In this document: in pieces, positions 1 to 7,012 of the stretch
Layout: each line of letters starts with the position of its first letter
How positions within the stretch are numbered: position 1 is the first letter of the stretch
Assembly (NCBI GenBank): GCA_963696505.1
Contig: CAVOKN010000006.1
Coordinates: 62,001-126,000, forward strand
Direction: 5' to 3'
Origin: CAVOKN01 sp963696505
GTDB lineage: Bacteria > Pseudomonadota > Gammaproteobacteria > Burkholderiales > Rhodocyclaceae
Length of the DNA: 64,000 bases
The notes under the pieces: generated by a model
What the model was told of the DNA's origin: nothing
What the model saw: only the letters and a program-made list of their open reading frames with translations
Database searches by the model: none
Made by a program: the position numbers and the translations under genes

Positions 1-258
1 GAAGATTTCGCCGGCGCGGATCAGGCCCAGTTCGTAACGAGCTCTTTCCTCCGCCGCCTCGGTGCCGGTCTTGAGGTCATTCACCTCGGCCTCCAGACCG
101 GCATTGCGAGTTTCCAGCTTCTGGTTCACTTCCCGCTGCGCTGCCAGCTGACGGTCCACGTCCCACACGCGCAGCCAGCCGCCCTTGCCGAACCAGAGCG
201 GCCATTGCACGAGGACAATCAGGGCCAGCAGCACCACTGCCGGCCAGCGACGACCCAT
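1..258 (-). CDS. ftsB: cell division protein FtsB, C-terminus cut by window edge
   Basis: The reverse strand reads from an ATG at 258 into the left edge. The visible 86 residues have a short cytoplasmic start (MGRRWPAVV), one membrane helix of about 20 residues, then a heptad-rich stretch (RQLAAQREVNQKLETRN...) ending in ARYELGLIRAGE. This is the usual FtsB plan: a bitopic protein whose periplasmic coiled coil pairs with FtsL and FtsQ in the divisome. FtsB is normally about 90-110 aa, so only a few residues are missing. It lies 7 bp downstream of eno, the eno-ftsB order common in beta- and gammaproteobacteria, and is probably co-transcribed with it. Confidence 0.9.
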   Translation of the reverse strand, partial: MGRRWPAVVLLALIVLVQWPLWFGKGGWLRVWDVDRQLAAQREVNQKLETRNAGLEAEVNDLKTGTEAAEERARYELGLIRAGEIF

Positions 259-265
259 GCCCGCT

Positions 266-1552
266 TCAGCGGCGAATGCTGAAGAAGGCCTCCTTGCCGG
301 GATAGGAGGCGGTGTCGCCCAGATCCTCCTCGATGCGCAGCAACTGGTTGTACTTTGCGATGCGATCCGAGCGGCTGAGCGAGCCGGTCTTGATCTGCAG
401 CGCATTTAGCCCCACCGCGATATCGGCGATGGTCGAGTCCTCGGTTTCGCCCGAGCGGTGGGAGATGACCGAGGTGTAGCCCGAGCGCTTCGCCATCTCG
501 ACCGCGGCGAAGGTCTCGGTGAGCGAGCCGATCTGGTTGATCTTGATCAGGATCGAATTCGCCACGCCCTGGGCGATGCCTTCGCGGAAGATCTTGGTGT
601 TGGTGACGAACAGGTCGTCGCCGACGATCTGCACCCGGTTGCCGAGCTTGTCGGTGAGCTGCTTCCAGCCCGCCCAGTCGCCCTCGGCCATGCCGTCCTC
701 GATGCTGATGATGGGGTATTTGTCCACCAGCGTGGCCAGGTAGTCGGCGAACTGGCCGGAACTCAGCTCCATCTTCTCCGATGCCAGACGGTACTTGCCG
801 TCCTTGTAGAACTCGGAGGAGGCGCAGTCGAGGCCCAGCAGAACGTCCTGCCCCGGTTCGTAGCCCGCCTTCTCGATCGCCTGGAGGATCAACAGGATCG
901 CCTCGTCGTTGCCCGCGACGTTGGGTGCGAAGCCGCCTTCGTCGCCGACGGTGGTCGGATAACCCTTCTTGTCCACCAGCTTCTTCAGCGCCTGGAATAC
1001 CTCGGCCCCGCAGCGCAGCGCCTCGCGGAAGCTCTGGACGCCCACCGGCAGGATCATGAACTCCTGGATGTCGAGCACGTTGTTGGCGTGGGCGCCGCCG
1101 TTGATCACGTTCATCATCGGCACCGGCATCTGCATTGGCCCGGAACCGCCGAAATAGCGGTAGAGCGGCAGCCCGGCCTCCTCCGCCGCGGCCTTGGCCA
1201 CCGCCATCGATACGGCGAGGATGGCATTGGCGCCGAGGCGCGACTTATTCTCCGTGCCGTCGAGTTCGATCAGGGTCTTGTCGACGAAGGCCTGTTCCTC
1301 GGCATCGAGGCCGATGATGGCCTCCGAGATCTCGGTATTCACGTTCTCCACCGCCTGGAGCACGCCCTTCCCGCCGTAGCGCTGGGTGTCGCCGTCGCGC
1401 AGTTCGATCGCCTCCCGCGAACCGGTCGACGCGCCCGAGGGCACGGCCGCGCGGCCCATGACGCCCGATTCGAGCAGTACGTCCGCCTCTACCGTGGGAT
1501 TGCCCCGTGAGTCCAGAATCTCCCTTGCCACCACATCAACGATTGCACTCAT
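266..1552 (-). CDS. eno: enolase (phosphopyruvate hydratase)
   Basis: A 428-residue protein of normal enolase length. Enolase converts 2-phosphoglycerate to phosphoenolpyruvate in the cytosol and, in many proteobacteria, is part of the RNA degradosome. Signature stretches are all present: the N-terminal loop SGASTGSREAIELRDGD, the metal ligand region SIEDGMAEGDWAGW and GDDLFVTN, the catalytic lysine segment LIKINQIGSLTET and the active-site SHRSGETEDSTIADIAVG. The start codon is the ATG of MSAIVDVVAREILDSRGNPT, which matches the family start. It sits between a DUF1330 gene and ftsB on the same strand. There is nothing unusual about it. Confidence 0.98.
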   Translation of the reverse strand: MSAIVDVVAREILDSRGNPTVEADVLLESGVMGRAAVPSGASTGSREAIELRDGDTQRYGGKGVLQAVENVNTEISEAIIGLDAEEQAFVDKTLIELDGTENKSRLGANAILAVSMAVAKAAAEEAGLPLYRYFGGSGPMQMPVPMMNVINGGAHANNVLDIQEFMILPVGVQSFREALRCGAEVFQALKKLVDKKGYPTTVGDEGGFAPNVAGNDEAILLILQAIEKAGYEPGQDVLLGLDCASSEFYKDGKYRLASEKMELSSGQFADYLATLVDKYPIISIEDGMAEGDWAGWKQLTDKLGNRVQIVGDDLFVTNTKIFREGIAQGVANSILIKINQIGSLTETFAAVEMAKRSGYTSVISHRSGETEDSTIADIAVGLNALQIKTGSLSRSDRIAKYNQLLRIEEDLGDTASYPGKEAFFSIRR

Positions 1553-1597
1553 TTTTCGTCCCCGAGCAGATGTTCAAAGAATATTCCCAGAACAGAA

Positions 1598-1888
1598 TCA
1601 AACCCCTTCGACGACCAGCATGTTCATGCTCGCCGCGTTCTGGCGTACTTTCCTGGCGGCCTGGTACTCCGGCGAGTCGTAGAAGCGCTGCGCCGTATCC
1701 GCGCCGTCGAATTCAAGAATCACCAGCCGCGGCGGGTGCCAATCCCCCTCCAGCAGATGCGTCGCGCCGCCGCGCACCACGTAGCGCCCGCCGTACTTCT
1801 CCACCGCCAGTTGCGCCAGCCGCTTGTAGTCCTCGTAAAGCGCCAAGTCGCGCACCTTCGCCTGGGCGATGATATACGCCTTGCTCAT
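1598..1888 (-). CDS. DUF1330 family protein (ferredoxin-like alpha-beta barrel)
   Basis: A 96-residue protein beginning MSKAYIIAQAKVRDLALYEDYKRL and containing the DUF1330 core (YGGRYVVRGGATHLLEGDW, RLVILEFDGADTAQRFYDSPEYQAARKVR). The open frame extends upstream of this ATG, but the family starts here, and the ATG overlaps the stop of the preceding gene by 4 bp (ATGA), which points to translational coupling. DUF1330 proteins are small dimeric ferredoxin-like folds of unknown substrate. The partner is another dimeric alpha-beta barrel protein, so the two may form a related pair. The biochemical role is not known. Confidence 0.85.
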   Translation of the reverse strand: MSKAYIIAQAKVRDLALYEDYKRLAQLAVEKYGGRYVVRGGATHLLEGDWHPPRLVILEFDGADTAQRFYDSPEYQAARKVRQNAASMNMLVVEGV

Positions 1889-2181
1889 GACACCTCGTAG
1901 TCGCAGAACAGCAGGTCGGCGACCTCCTCCCACCGGGCAAGCACCGGCAGATGGGCCGAATGCTCGAAGTAGGCGTGCAGATCGGCCTCGCTGTCGAACA
2001 GGGCACGCAGGCCGTAGTCCCAGGCTCCGCCGTCATCGGTGATGTTGAAGCCGTGTTCCCAGCCGCGGATCGCCGGAATCGCAAGCGGCAGCCCATCCAT
2101 GTCCTGCACGACCGCCAGCACGCGCACGTCCTCGCGGTCAACGCCAGGCTTGAACTTGAACAGGACGAGGTGCGAGATCAT
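1885..2181 (-). CDS. Dabb (stress-responsive alpha/beta barrel) domain protein
   Basis: A 98-residue protein, MISHLVLFKFKPGVDREDV..., with the Dabb pattern: an N-terminal beta strand HLVLFKF, a central helix, GFNITDDGGAWDYGLRALFDSEADLHAYFEHSAHLPV, and a C-terminal strand. Dabb proteins are cytosolic dimers of ferredoxin-like folds. Some are stress proteins and some are decarboxylases or cyclases, and nothing here fixes a substrate. The start overlaps the end of kdsA by 4 bp and the stop overlaps the DUF1330 start by 4 bp, so kdsA, this gene and the DUF1330 gene form a tightly coupled trio. Confidence 0.85.
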   Translation of the reverse strand: MISHLVLFKFKPGVDREDVRVLAVVQDMDGLPLAIPAIRGWEHGFNITDDGGAWDYGLRALFDSEADLHAYFEHSAHLPVLARWEEVADLLFCDYEVS

Positions 2182-3020
2182 GCGTTCTGCATCTCGTCGA
2201 AGCCCCGCCCCTTCACCAGGGCATCGATGTCCTTCAGGGTGGCGAGCAGGCGCTTGAGCTTGGGCAGCGGCCAGGCGTTGGGTCCGTCCGACAGCGCCCG
2301 CTCCGGCTGTGGATGGGTCTCCATGAACAGCCCCGCCACCCCCACCGCCACCGCGGCCCGCGCCAGCACCGGTACGAACTCGCGCTGGCCGCCGCTCACC
2401 GTGCCCTGCCCGCCCGGAAGCTGCACCGAGTGGGTGGCATCGAAGACCACCGGGCAGCCGGTCTCGCGCATGATGGCGAGGCTGCGCATGTCCGACACCA
2501 GGTTGTTGTAACCGAAGGACGCGCCGCGCTCGCACACCAGTATCGTATCCCGGCCTCCATTGGCCTCCTTCGCCTTGGCCACCACGTGCTTCATGTCGCC
2601 GGGCGCCAGGAACTGCCCCTTCTTGATGTTCACCGGCTTGCCGCTGGCGGCGCAGGCCATGATGAAGTCGGTCTGGCGGCAGAGGAAGGCCGGCGTCTGC
2701 AACATGTCCACCACCGCCGCCACCGCCGCCACCTCGTCCTCGGTGTGCACGTCGGTCAGCACCGGCACGCCGATGTCGCGCCGCACCTGCGCCAGGATGT
2801 CCAGCCCTTGCTCCATGCCGAGACCGCGGAAGGACTTGCTGGAGCTGCGGTTGGCCTTGTCGAAGGACGACTTGTAGATGAAGGGGATATCGAGTTCGGC
2901 ACAGATCGCCTTCAGCTCGGCGGCGGTTTGCAGTGCCATGTCCCGCGATTCGATGACGCAGGGACCCGCGATGAGAAAGAACGGCCGGTCGATGCCGACT
3001 TCGAATCCGCAGAGCTTCAT
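2178..3020 (-). CDS. kdsA: 3-deoxy-8-phosphooctulonate synthase, metal-dependent type
   Basis: A 280-residue protein that condenses phosphoenolpyruvate and arabinose 5-phosphate to Kdo-8-phosphate for lipopolysaccharide core synthesis. The start at MKLCGFEVGIDRPFF matches the family; the frame is open further upstream but that extension is Arg-rich and lies inside pyrG. Motifs seen are IAGPCVIES, IYKSSFDKANRSS, LTDVHTEDEV, RGASFGYNNLVSDMRSL, FDATHSVQLPGG and METHPQPERALSDGPN. The Cys in AGPCVIES is the ligand that marks the metal-dependent class; E. coli KdsA has Asn at this point. It lies 11 bp after pyrG and 4 bp into the Dabb gene. Confidence 0.97.
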   Translation of the reverse strand: MKLCGFEVGIDRPFFLIAGPCVIESRDMALQTAAELKAICAELDIPFIYKSSFDKANRSSSKSFRGLGMEQGLDILAQVRRDIGVPVLTDVHTEDEVAAVAAVVDMLQTPAFLCRQTDFIMACAASGKPVNIKKGQFLAPGDMKHVVAKAKEANGGRDTILVCERGASFGYNNLVSDMRSLAIMRETGCPVVFDATHSVQLPGGQGTVSGGQREFVPVLARAAVAVGVAGLFMETHPQPERALSDGPNAWPLPKLKRLLATLKDIDALVKGRGFDEMQNA

Positions 3021-3031
3021 TCGCAGGCGGC

Positions 3032-4699
3032 CTAAACGGCGACAGCCTGGGCGGTGGCACGGGCCACCGCCTGATGCGCCAGCGCGGCGCGAACGAAGGC
3101 GATGAACAGCGGATGGCCGTTGCGCGGGTTGGAGGTGAACTCCGGATGGAACTGGCAGCCGACGAACCACGGATGATCCGGTAGCTCGATCATCTCGCAC
3201 AGTTCCCGTCCCTCCGCCGACTTGCCGGAGATGTGCATGCCCGCGGCTTCCAGCGCGGTGATGTAAGCGTTGTTCACTTCGTAGCGATGACGATGGCGTT
3301 CGACGATGCGTTCCGCACCATAGATACGGCGCACCAGCGTGTCAGCCCCCAGCGCGCAAGTCTGACCACCGAGACGCATGGTGCCGCCGAGATCGGTGTT
3401 GGCATCTCGCCGCTCGATGCGGCCGGTGCGGTCGGTCCATTCGGTGATCAGCGCGACCACAGGGTGCGGCGTGTCAGGATCGAATTCGGTGCTGTGGGCG
3501 CCCGCCAGCCCCGCCACGTTGCGCGCGAATTCGATGATTGCCAGTTGCATGCCGAGGCAGATTCCCAGATAGGGCACGCGGTTCTCCCGCGCATGGCGGA
3601 TCGCGGCAATCTTGCCCTCGACGCCGCGTTTGCCGAATCCGCCCGGCACCAGGATCGCGTCCATGCCATCGAGCATGGCGCAGCCCGCGACACAGTCCTT
3701 TTCGATCGCCTCTGAGTCGATGTAGTGAATGTTCACCTTGCAGCGGGTGTGGATGCCCGCGTGCACCAACGACTCGGACAGCGATTTGTAGGACTCGGTG
3801 AGGTCCACGTACTTGCCGACGAAGGCGACGTTGACGCTGTGCTCCGGATGCTCCAGCGCGTCGATCAGTTTCTTCCAGCCCGACAGGTCGGCGGCGCGCG
3901 CCAGGATGTCGAGCTTGTGGCAGACGATCTCGTCCAGCATCTGGTCGTGCAGCAGCGCCGGGATCTTGTAGATGCTGTCGGAATCCTCAAGCGAGATCAC
4001 CGCCTCAGGCGCGACGTTGGTGAACAGCGCGATCTTGCGCCGCTCGTCCTCCGGCACCGGGTGCTCGGCGCGGCACAGCAGCACATCGGGCTGGATGCCG
4101 ATGCCCCGCAGCTCCTTCACCGAGTGCTGGGTCGGTTTGGTCTTTAGTTCACCCGCGGTGGCGATCCAGGGCAGCAGTGTCAGGTGGATGAAACAGGTGT
4201 TGCGCTTGCCCTCTTCGATGCCCATCTGGCGGATCGCTTCGAGGAAGGGTAGCGACTCGATGTCGCCCACCGTCCCGCCAACCTCGACGATGGCGACATC
4301 GGCGCCTTCGGCGCCGCGCTTCACGTAGAGCTTGATCTCGTCGGTGATGTGGGGAATCACCTGCACCGTGCGGCCGAGGTACTCGCCGCGGCGCTCCTTC
4401 TTGATGACGCTCTCGTAGATCTGGCCGGTGGTGAAGTTGTTGCGCTTGCCCATGCGCGCCCGGGTGAAGCGCTCGTAGTGCCCCAGGTCGAGGTCGGTCT
4501 CCGCCCCGTCCTCGGTCACAAACACCTCGCCGTGCTGGAACGGACTCATCGTCCCCGGATCGACGTTGATGTAGGGGTCGAGCTTGAGGTGGGTGACGCG
4601 GATGGAGCGGGATTCGAGGATGGCGCCGAGCGACGCGGCGGCGATGCCCTTGCCCAGCGAGGACACGACACCGCCCGTGACGAAAACGTACTTGGTCAT
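3032..4699 (-). CDS. pyrG: CTP synthase
   Basis: A 555-residue enzyme that aminates UTP to CTP using ATP and glutamine. The N-terminal amidoligase domain begins MTKYVFVTGGVVSSLGKGI, with the P-loop-like GGVVSSLGKG and the metal-binding LDPYINVDPGTMSPFQHGEVFVTEDGAETDLDLGHYERF. The C-terminal class I glutaminase domain (about 300-540) carries the nucleophile elbow YLGICLGMQ and the His/Glu pair in CQFHPEF. The length is slightly above the typical 540-550 because of an Ala/Val-rich tail (AHQAVARATAQAVAV). It is the first visible gene of the pyrG-kdsA-Dabb-DUF1330-eno-ftsB block. Confidence 0.98.
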   Translation of the reverse strand: MTKYVFVTGGVVSSLGKGIAAASLGAILESRSIRVTHLKLDPYINVDPGTMSPFQHGEVFVTEDGAETDLDLGHYERFTRARMGKRNNFTTGQIYESVIKKERRGEYLGRTVQVIPHITDEIKLYVKRGAEGADVAIVEVGGTVGDIESLPFLEAIRQMGIEEGKRNTCFIHLTLLPWIATAGELKTKPTQHSVKELRGIGIQPDVLLCRAEHPVPEDERRKIALFTNVAPEAVISLEDSDSIYKIPALLHDQMLDEIVCHKLDILARAADLSGWKKLIDALEHPEHSVNVAFVGKYVDLTESYKSLSESLVHAGIHTRCKVNIHYIDSEAIEKDCVAGCAMLDGMDAILVPGGFGKRGVEGKIAAIRHARENRVPYLGICLGMQLAIIEFARNVAGLAGAHSTEFDPDTPHPVVALITEWTDRTGRIERRDANTDLGGTMRLGGQTCALGADTLVRRIYGAERIVERHRHRYEVNNAYITALEAAGMHISGKSAEGRELCEMIELPDHPWFVGCQFHPEFTSNPRNGHPLFIAFVRAALAHQAVARATAQAVAV

Positions 4700-4946
4700 G
4701 AACCAGGGGGCCTCGGGAAAGCGGCATGATAGCGGAAACGCCTTGTGCCCTCAATTAACTCCCGACGCTTACGCCGGACGCCGCAGGCATTGCTCAAGTC
4801 CGGTCAGGGTGGCGCGAGAGTTACTCCCAAGCCCGCTGTGAAGTCAGCCGCGGTAGGACGGCGGCCGCGCCAACGGATTCGCCGCGATACCCGCGCTGGT
4901 TGCCGGCTATTGGTACTGGTCTTTCGAGTCATCCGTAGGAGGACAC

Positions 4947-5054
4947 ATGGCAAGCAACCGCTACATCGATCCCAACCTCATCGAGCGCACCAGGATCGAA
5001 TCGCGAGGTCAGTATGCGGAAAAACGAGGACCAAGATTACTTCCCCTTTTCTAA
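4947..5054 (+). CDS. possible 35-residue ORF, unknown
   Basis: A short plus-strand frame, MASNRYIDPNLIERTRIESR..., sits behind a strong ribosome-binding site (TAGGAGGACAC, ATG 6-7 bp later), which is why it is listed. It stops at 5054, overlapping the last 4 bp of the convergent vapC gene. The start region looks like a real protein N-terminus, while the last residues (RGPRLLPLF) do not. It could therefore be the stub of a longer gene truncated when the toxin-antitoxin pair arrived. The 250 bp between it and pyrG hold no other feature I can support. No function is assigned. Confidence 0.3.
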   Translation: MASNRYIDPNLIERTRIESRGQYAEKRGPRLLPLF

Positions 5055-5452
5055 CCCCCGCAAGGAACGGCACGCAATCCGAGATGCTGCTCGAAGGCAT
5101 CGAAGTCCCGGTCGTTGTGCAGCAATTCCAATCCGCTCATGATGCAGCGAGTTGCGATCAGGGTATCGATGGTCTTGCGGGGGGTGAAGCCCAGGGCGCG
5201 GAGCTTTCTGAAGTTCCGGGCCGCCTCGATGGCGACATCCTGCCCGCCGAGGACGATGAGGTCGAGGGCACCGAGCAGGCGCATTGCCTCGTTGAACTGC
5301 CGTTCGGTCGGGAATCCCTGAAGGACTTCCAGCAGTATGAGGTCACCGATCGCCAGCGCCTCGCGGCCGAGAAGCCCGTCCAGAGTGTCGGCCTGCGGCG
5401 TGGCCGCACCCCGGAAGTAATCGACCCAGACGCTGGAATCCACCAGGATCAC
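5051..5452 (-). CDS. vapC: VapC-type PIN domain toxin ribonuclease
   Basis: A 133-residue PIN domain protein with a GTG start (VILVDSSVWVDYFRG). The open frame runs further upstream, but the GTG overlaps the antitoxin stop by 4 bp and places the first catalytic Asp at the normal position. PIN acidic residues visible are D5 in VDSSVWVDYF, the Glu in LLEVLQGF, D in KTIDTLIATRCI and D in LLHNDRDFDAF. VapC toxins are Mg-dependent RNases that cut tRNA or rRNA when the antitoxin is lost. The gene pairs with the upstream vapB-like gene. Confidence 0.9.
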   Translation of the reverse strand: MILVDSSVWVDYFRGAATPQADTLDGLLGREALAIGDLILLEVLQGFPTERQFNEAMRLLGALDLIVLGGQDVAIEAARNFRKLRALGFTPRKTIDTLIATRCIMSGLELLHNDRDFDAFEQHLGLRAVPCGG

Positions 5453-5643
5453 TTGTCGCGCCTCATGGCGTCGAGGTCGCCCTCCCACGCCACCTTGGCT
5501 CTGAGCTTGCGAAGCTCCGCCTGCCTTTGCAGCCTGAGCAAGGTGCGCAGGCCGAGTTCGACGGCTTCGCGCTTGGTCTTGAGGCCGGTCGCCCGAAGTG
5601 CGTCGGCCATGAGCTTGTCGTCGATCACGATGTTGGTGCGCAT
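5449..5643 (-). CDS. vapB: VapB-type antitoxin (ribbon-helix-helix)
   Basis: A 64-residue protein, MRTNIVIDDKLMADALRATGLKTKREAVELGLRTLLRLQRQ..., in the VapB/DUF2191 pattern: an N-terminal beta strand (TNIVIDD), two helices with the KTKREAVE turn, and a charged C-terminus that would wrap the toxin. It binds its own promoter and neutralises VapC. The ATG lies immediately next to an 11-bp perfect inverted repeat (5645-5674) that is well placed as its operator. Its stop overlaps the toxin GTG by 4 bp. Confidence 0.9.
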   Translation of the reverse strand: MRTNIVIDDKLMADALRATGLKTKREAVELGLRTLLRLQRQAELRKLRAKVAWEGDLDAMRRDK

Positions 5644-5644
5644 G

Positions 5645-5674
5645 ATGTGTATCCGTACTGAGCCGGATACACAT
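5645..5674. promoter_or_regulatory. inverted repeat, probable VapB operator
   Basis: ATGTGTATCCG at 5645-5655 is repeated exactly as its reverse complement CGGATACACAT at 5664-5674, with an 8-bp spacer. It begins 1 bp upstream of the vapB ATG on the minus strand, so a bound VapBC complex would cover the leader and start codon. Its position fits conditional autoregulation typical of type II toxin-antitoxin operons. Binding is inferred, not seen. Confidence 0.65.
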
Positions 5675-5776
5675 ACTAGCCCGGCGGCGGAGGCTCTACA
5701 ACCCGGACCGGCAACTGGCGCCGAACCGCGGCGCCGGTCCGGCTGCGCATCGAACCCGCAGCCGAACCCGAAGCAG

Positions 5777-6184
5777 TCACCCCAGCAGTTCCACCGCGGG
5801 CGCAAGGTCCAGCCGCTTCGCGCGCGTTGCCAGCCGGCGGTCGAAGCTCGCGAACGCCGACGCACGGGCGCTGCGTGCGAGGTGCAGAGCATCGGCGAAG
5901 TCCAGGCCTTCGTCGAAGGCATCGAGCGCCATCAGGACGGCGTCGCGGTCCTCTATGGTGATGTGTTCGATGCCGGTGAGCGCCCGCAGGATCCGGCCGG
6001 TGTCGCGCGGCGACAGGCCGTAGAAACCGCGCATCACCCATTCGAATTCCAGCAGCACGGTCACCGCAACGAAGCATCTTTGCGACATCGCTGCGACGGC
6101 GGCAGGCCGCTGCGCGGCGGCCTGCGGGTCGTCCGGATCGTCGATGAAGAAGCGCGCGAGGACGTTCGTGTCGAGGGATCTCAT
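5777..6184 (-). CDS. PIN domain toxin of a second type II system
   Basis: A 135-residue PIN domain protein starting MRSLDTNVLARFFIDDPDDP. Acidic PIN residues are D5 (LDTNVL), the Glu pair in VLLEFEWVMRG, D in GLDFADALHLA and D in FASFDRRLA. It resembles VapC-like toxins that partner with AbrB/SpoVT swapped-hairpin antitoxins. The start overlaps the stop of that antitoxin by 4 bp. It is not close in sequence to the neighbouring VapC, so the two PIN pairs are probably separate acquisitions rather than a tandem duplication. Confidence 0.88.
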   Translation of the reverse strand: MRSLDTNVLARFFIDDPDDPQAAAQRPAAVAAMSQRCFVAVTVLLEFEWVMRGFYGLSPRDTGRILRALTGIEHITIEDRDAVLMALDAFDEGLDFADALHLARSARASAFASFDRRLATRAKRLDLAPAVELLG

Positions 6185-6444
6185 CCCTTGGCCTGCCGAG
6201 GACGATTCAAGAGAGACGCCGGATCGAAGTCCTGAAGGCTGCGCGGGATTCCCCGTGCCCGCGCCTTGACCATGCCGGCGAGTCCGGTGAGGTCGGCCGG
6301 CGCGACGGAACGTACCACCCGCAGCTTCAGTCCGTCGGACTCTTCCATGATCTCCACTCTGGCACCGGCACCCATGCCGAGCCGGCGCCGCACGGCGGCC
6401 GGTATGACGATCTGACCTTTCGACGAGACCAGCAACGTGGTCAT
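6181..6444 (-). CDS. AbrB/MazE-type swapped-hairpin antitoxin
   Basis: An 87-residue protein whose N-terminus, MTTLLVSSKGQIVIPAAVRRRLGMGAGARVEI, is a clear SpoVT-AbrB DNA-binding hairpin (SSKGQIVIPAAVRRRLG). The C-terminal half is a flexible tail (RSLQDFDPASLLNRPRQ) that would block the PIN toxin. It is the first gene of the two-gene unit and overlaps the toxin by 4 bp. It most likely represses its own promoter in the 6445-6540 region; no obvious palindrome was found there. Confidence 0.88.
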   Translation of the reverse strand: MTTLLVSSKGQIVIPAAVRRRLGMGAGARVEIMEESDGLKLRVVRSVAPADLTGLAGMVKARARGIPRSLQDFDPASLLNRPRQAKG

Positions 6445-6737
6445 GGCGGCTCCCGACTGTGATGACGAGCACCAGTGTAGTACGGCTTACATGGTAAGGC
6501 AACGCGTATGATCGGGTCAGGGAATGCTCATAGATTGAGTCAGGCTGATGTTCCAGCGCCAAGCGGTCGAAGGGGTTGAGGGCGCAGTCCTGCTGGGCGA
6601 TCTGGCAGCGAAACTGGGCGTCGAGGAACTCGACCGGGTGTTGGGGACCGATGAGGCGAGAATGACCGCCGGCGATCGGCCACGGATCTCAGCCTTTCCC
6701 ATCTCGCCCGCCCCGATGCCGTTAGAATAAGTCAGCC
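6445..6737. other. intergenic stretch without a supportable gene
   Basis: About 290 bp upstream of the AbrB/PIN pair. Short frames exist on both strands (for example 6548-6730 on the plus strand), but none has a ribosome-binding site or a recognisable domain. The promoter of the toxin-antitoxin unit must lie near its right-hand start (6445-6540). The segment ends where a fragment of an ABC-type ATPase begins, so this is probably scar sequence between accessory genes and the hydrogenase locus. Confidence 0.4.
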
Positions 6738-6868
6738 TCAAGAGCCCGCCTCCCGCAACCCGTCCCGGCCCAGAACCAGCACGCGTTCGGCGCTGGCCGC
6801 TGCCGCCGCCGAATGGGCAACCAGGATGCCCGCCGCCCCGGCGCTCTTCACCCGCTCCTGCACCGAAG
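6738..6868 (-). pseudogene. C-terminal scrap of an ABC-transporter-like ATPase
   Basis: The minus strand between about 6868 and the TGA at 6738-6740 reads VQERVKSAGAAGILVAHSAA... and then ASAERVLVLGRDGLREAGS. This resembles the last part of an ABC ATPase: the switch His in LVAHS, then the strand ERVLVLGRDG that normally reads DRIVVLDRG. There is no Walker A, signature or Walker B region upstream, only unrelated sequence. If correct it is a truncated relic. The match is by pattern only and covers about 40 residues. Confidence 0.35.
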
Positions 6869-6960
6869 TTGCAGATGCGGAGCGCTCAAAGAAGCATCAA
6901 GTACGGGGACGAACCATGACGGTTTCGCTTAGGCGGGAGCATCCGCTTCGCAACAAAAGC

Positions 6961-6986
6961 CGAGAGGCGCCCGCGGGCGCCTCTCG
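6961..6986 (-). terminator. intrinsic terminator of the hydrogenase operon
   Basis: A perfect 26-bp palindrome (CGAGAGGCGCCCG and its complement) lies 26 bp beyond the stop of the hydrogenase large subunit gene. On the transcribed minus strand it is followed by CTTTTGTTG, a short U-rich tail. Position and structure fit Rho-independent termination of the hynS-isp1-isp2-hynL transcript. Confidence 0.75.
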
Positions 6987-7012
6987 AAAGTCAGCCGCCG
7001 GAGGGCGGCGAA

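Noticed and set aside
6548..6730. 60-codon plus-strand ORF
   Set aside because: The composition is plausible but there is no ribosome-binding site and no recognisable family, and the opposite strand is equally open.
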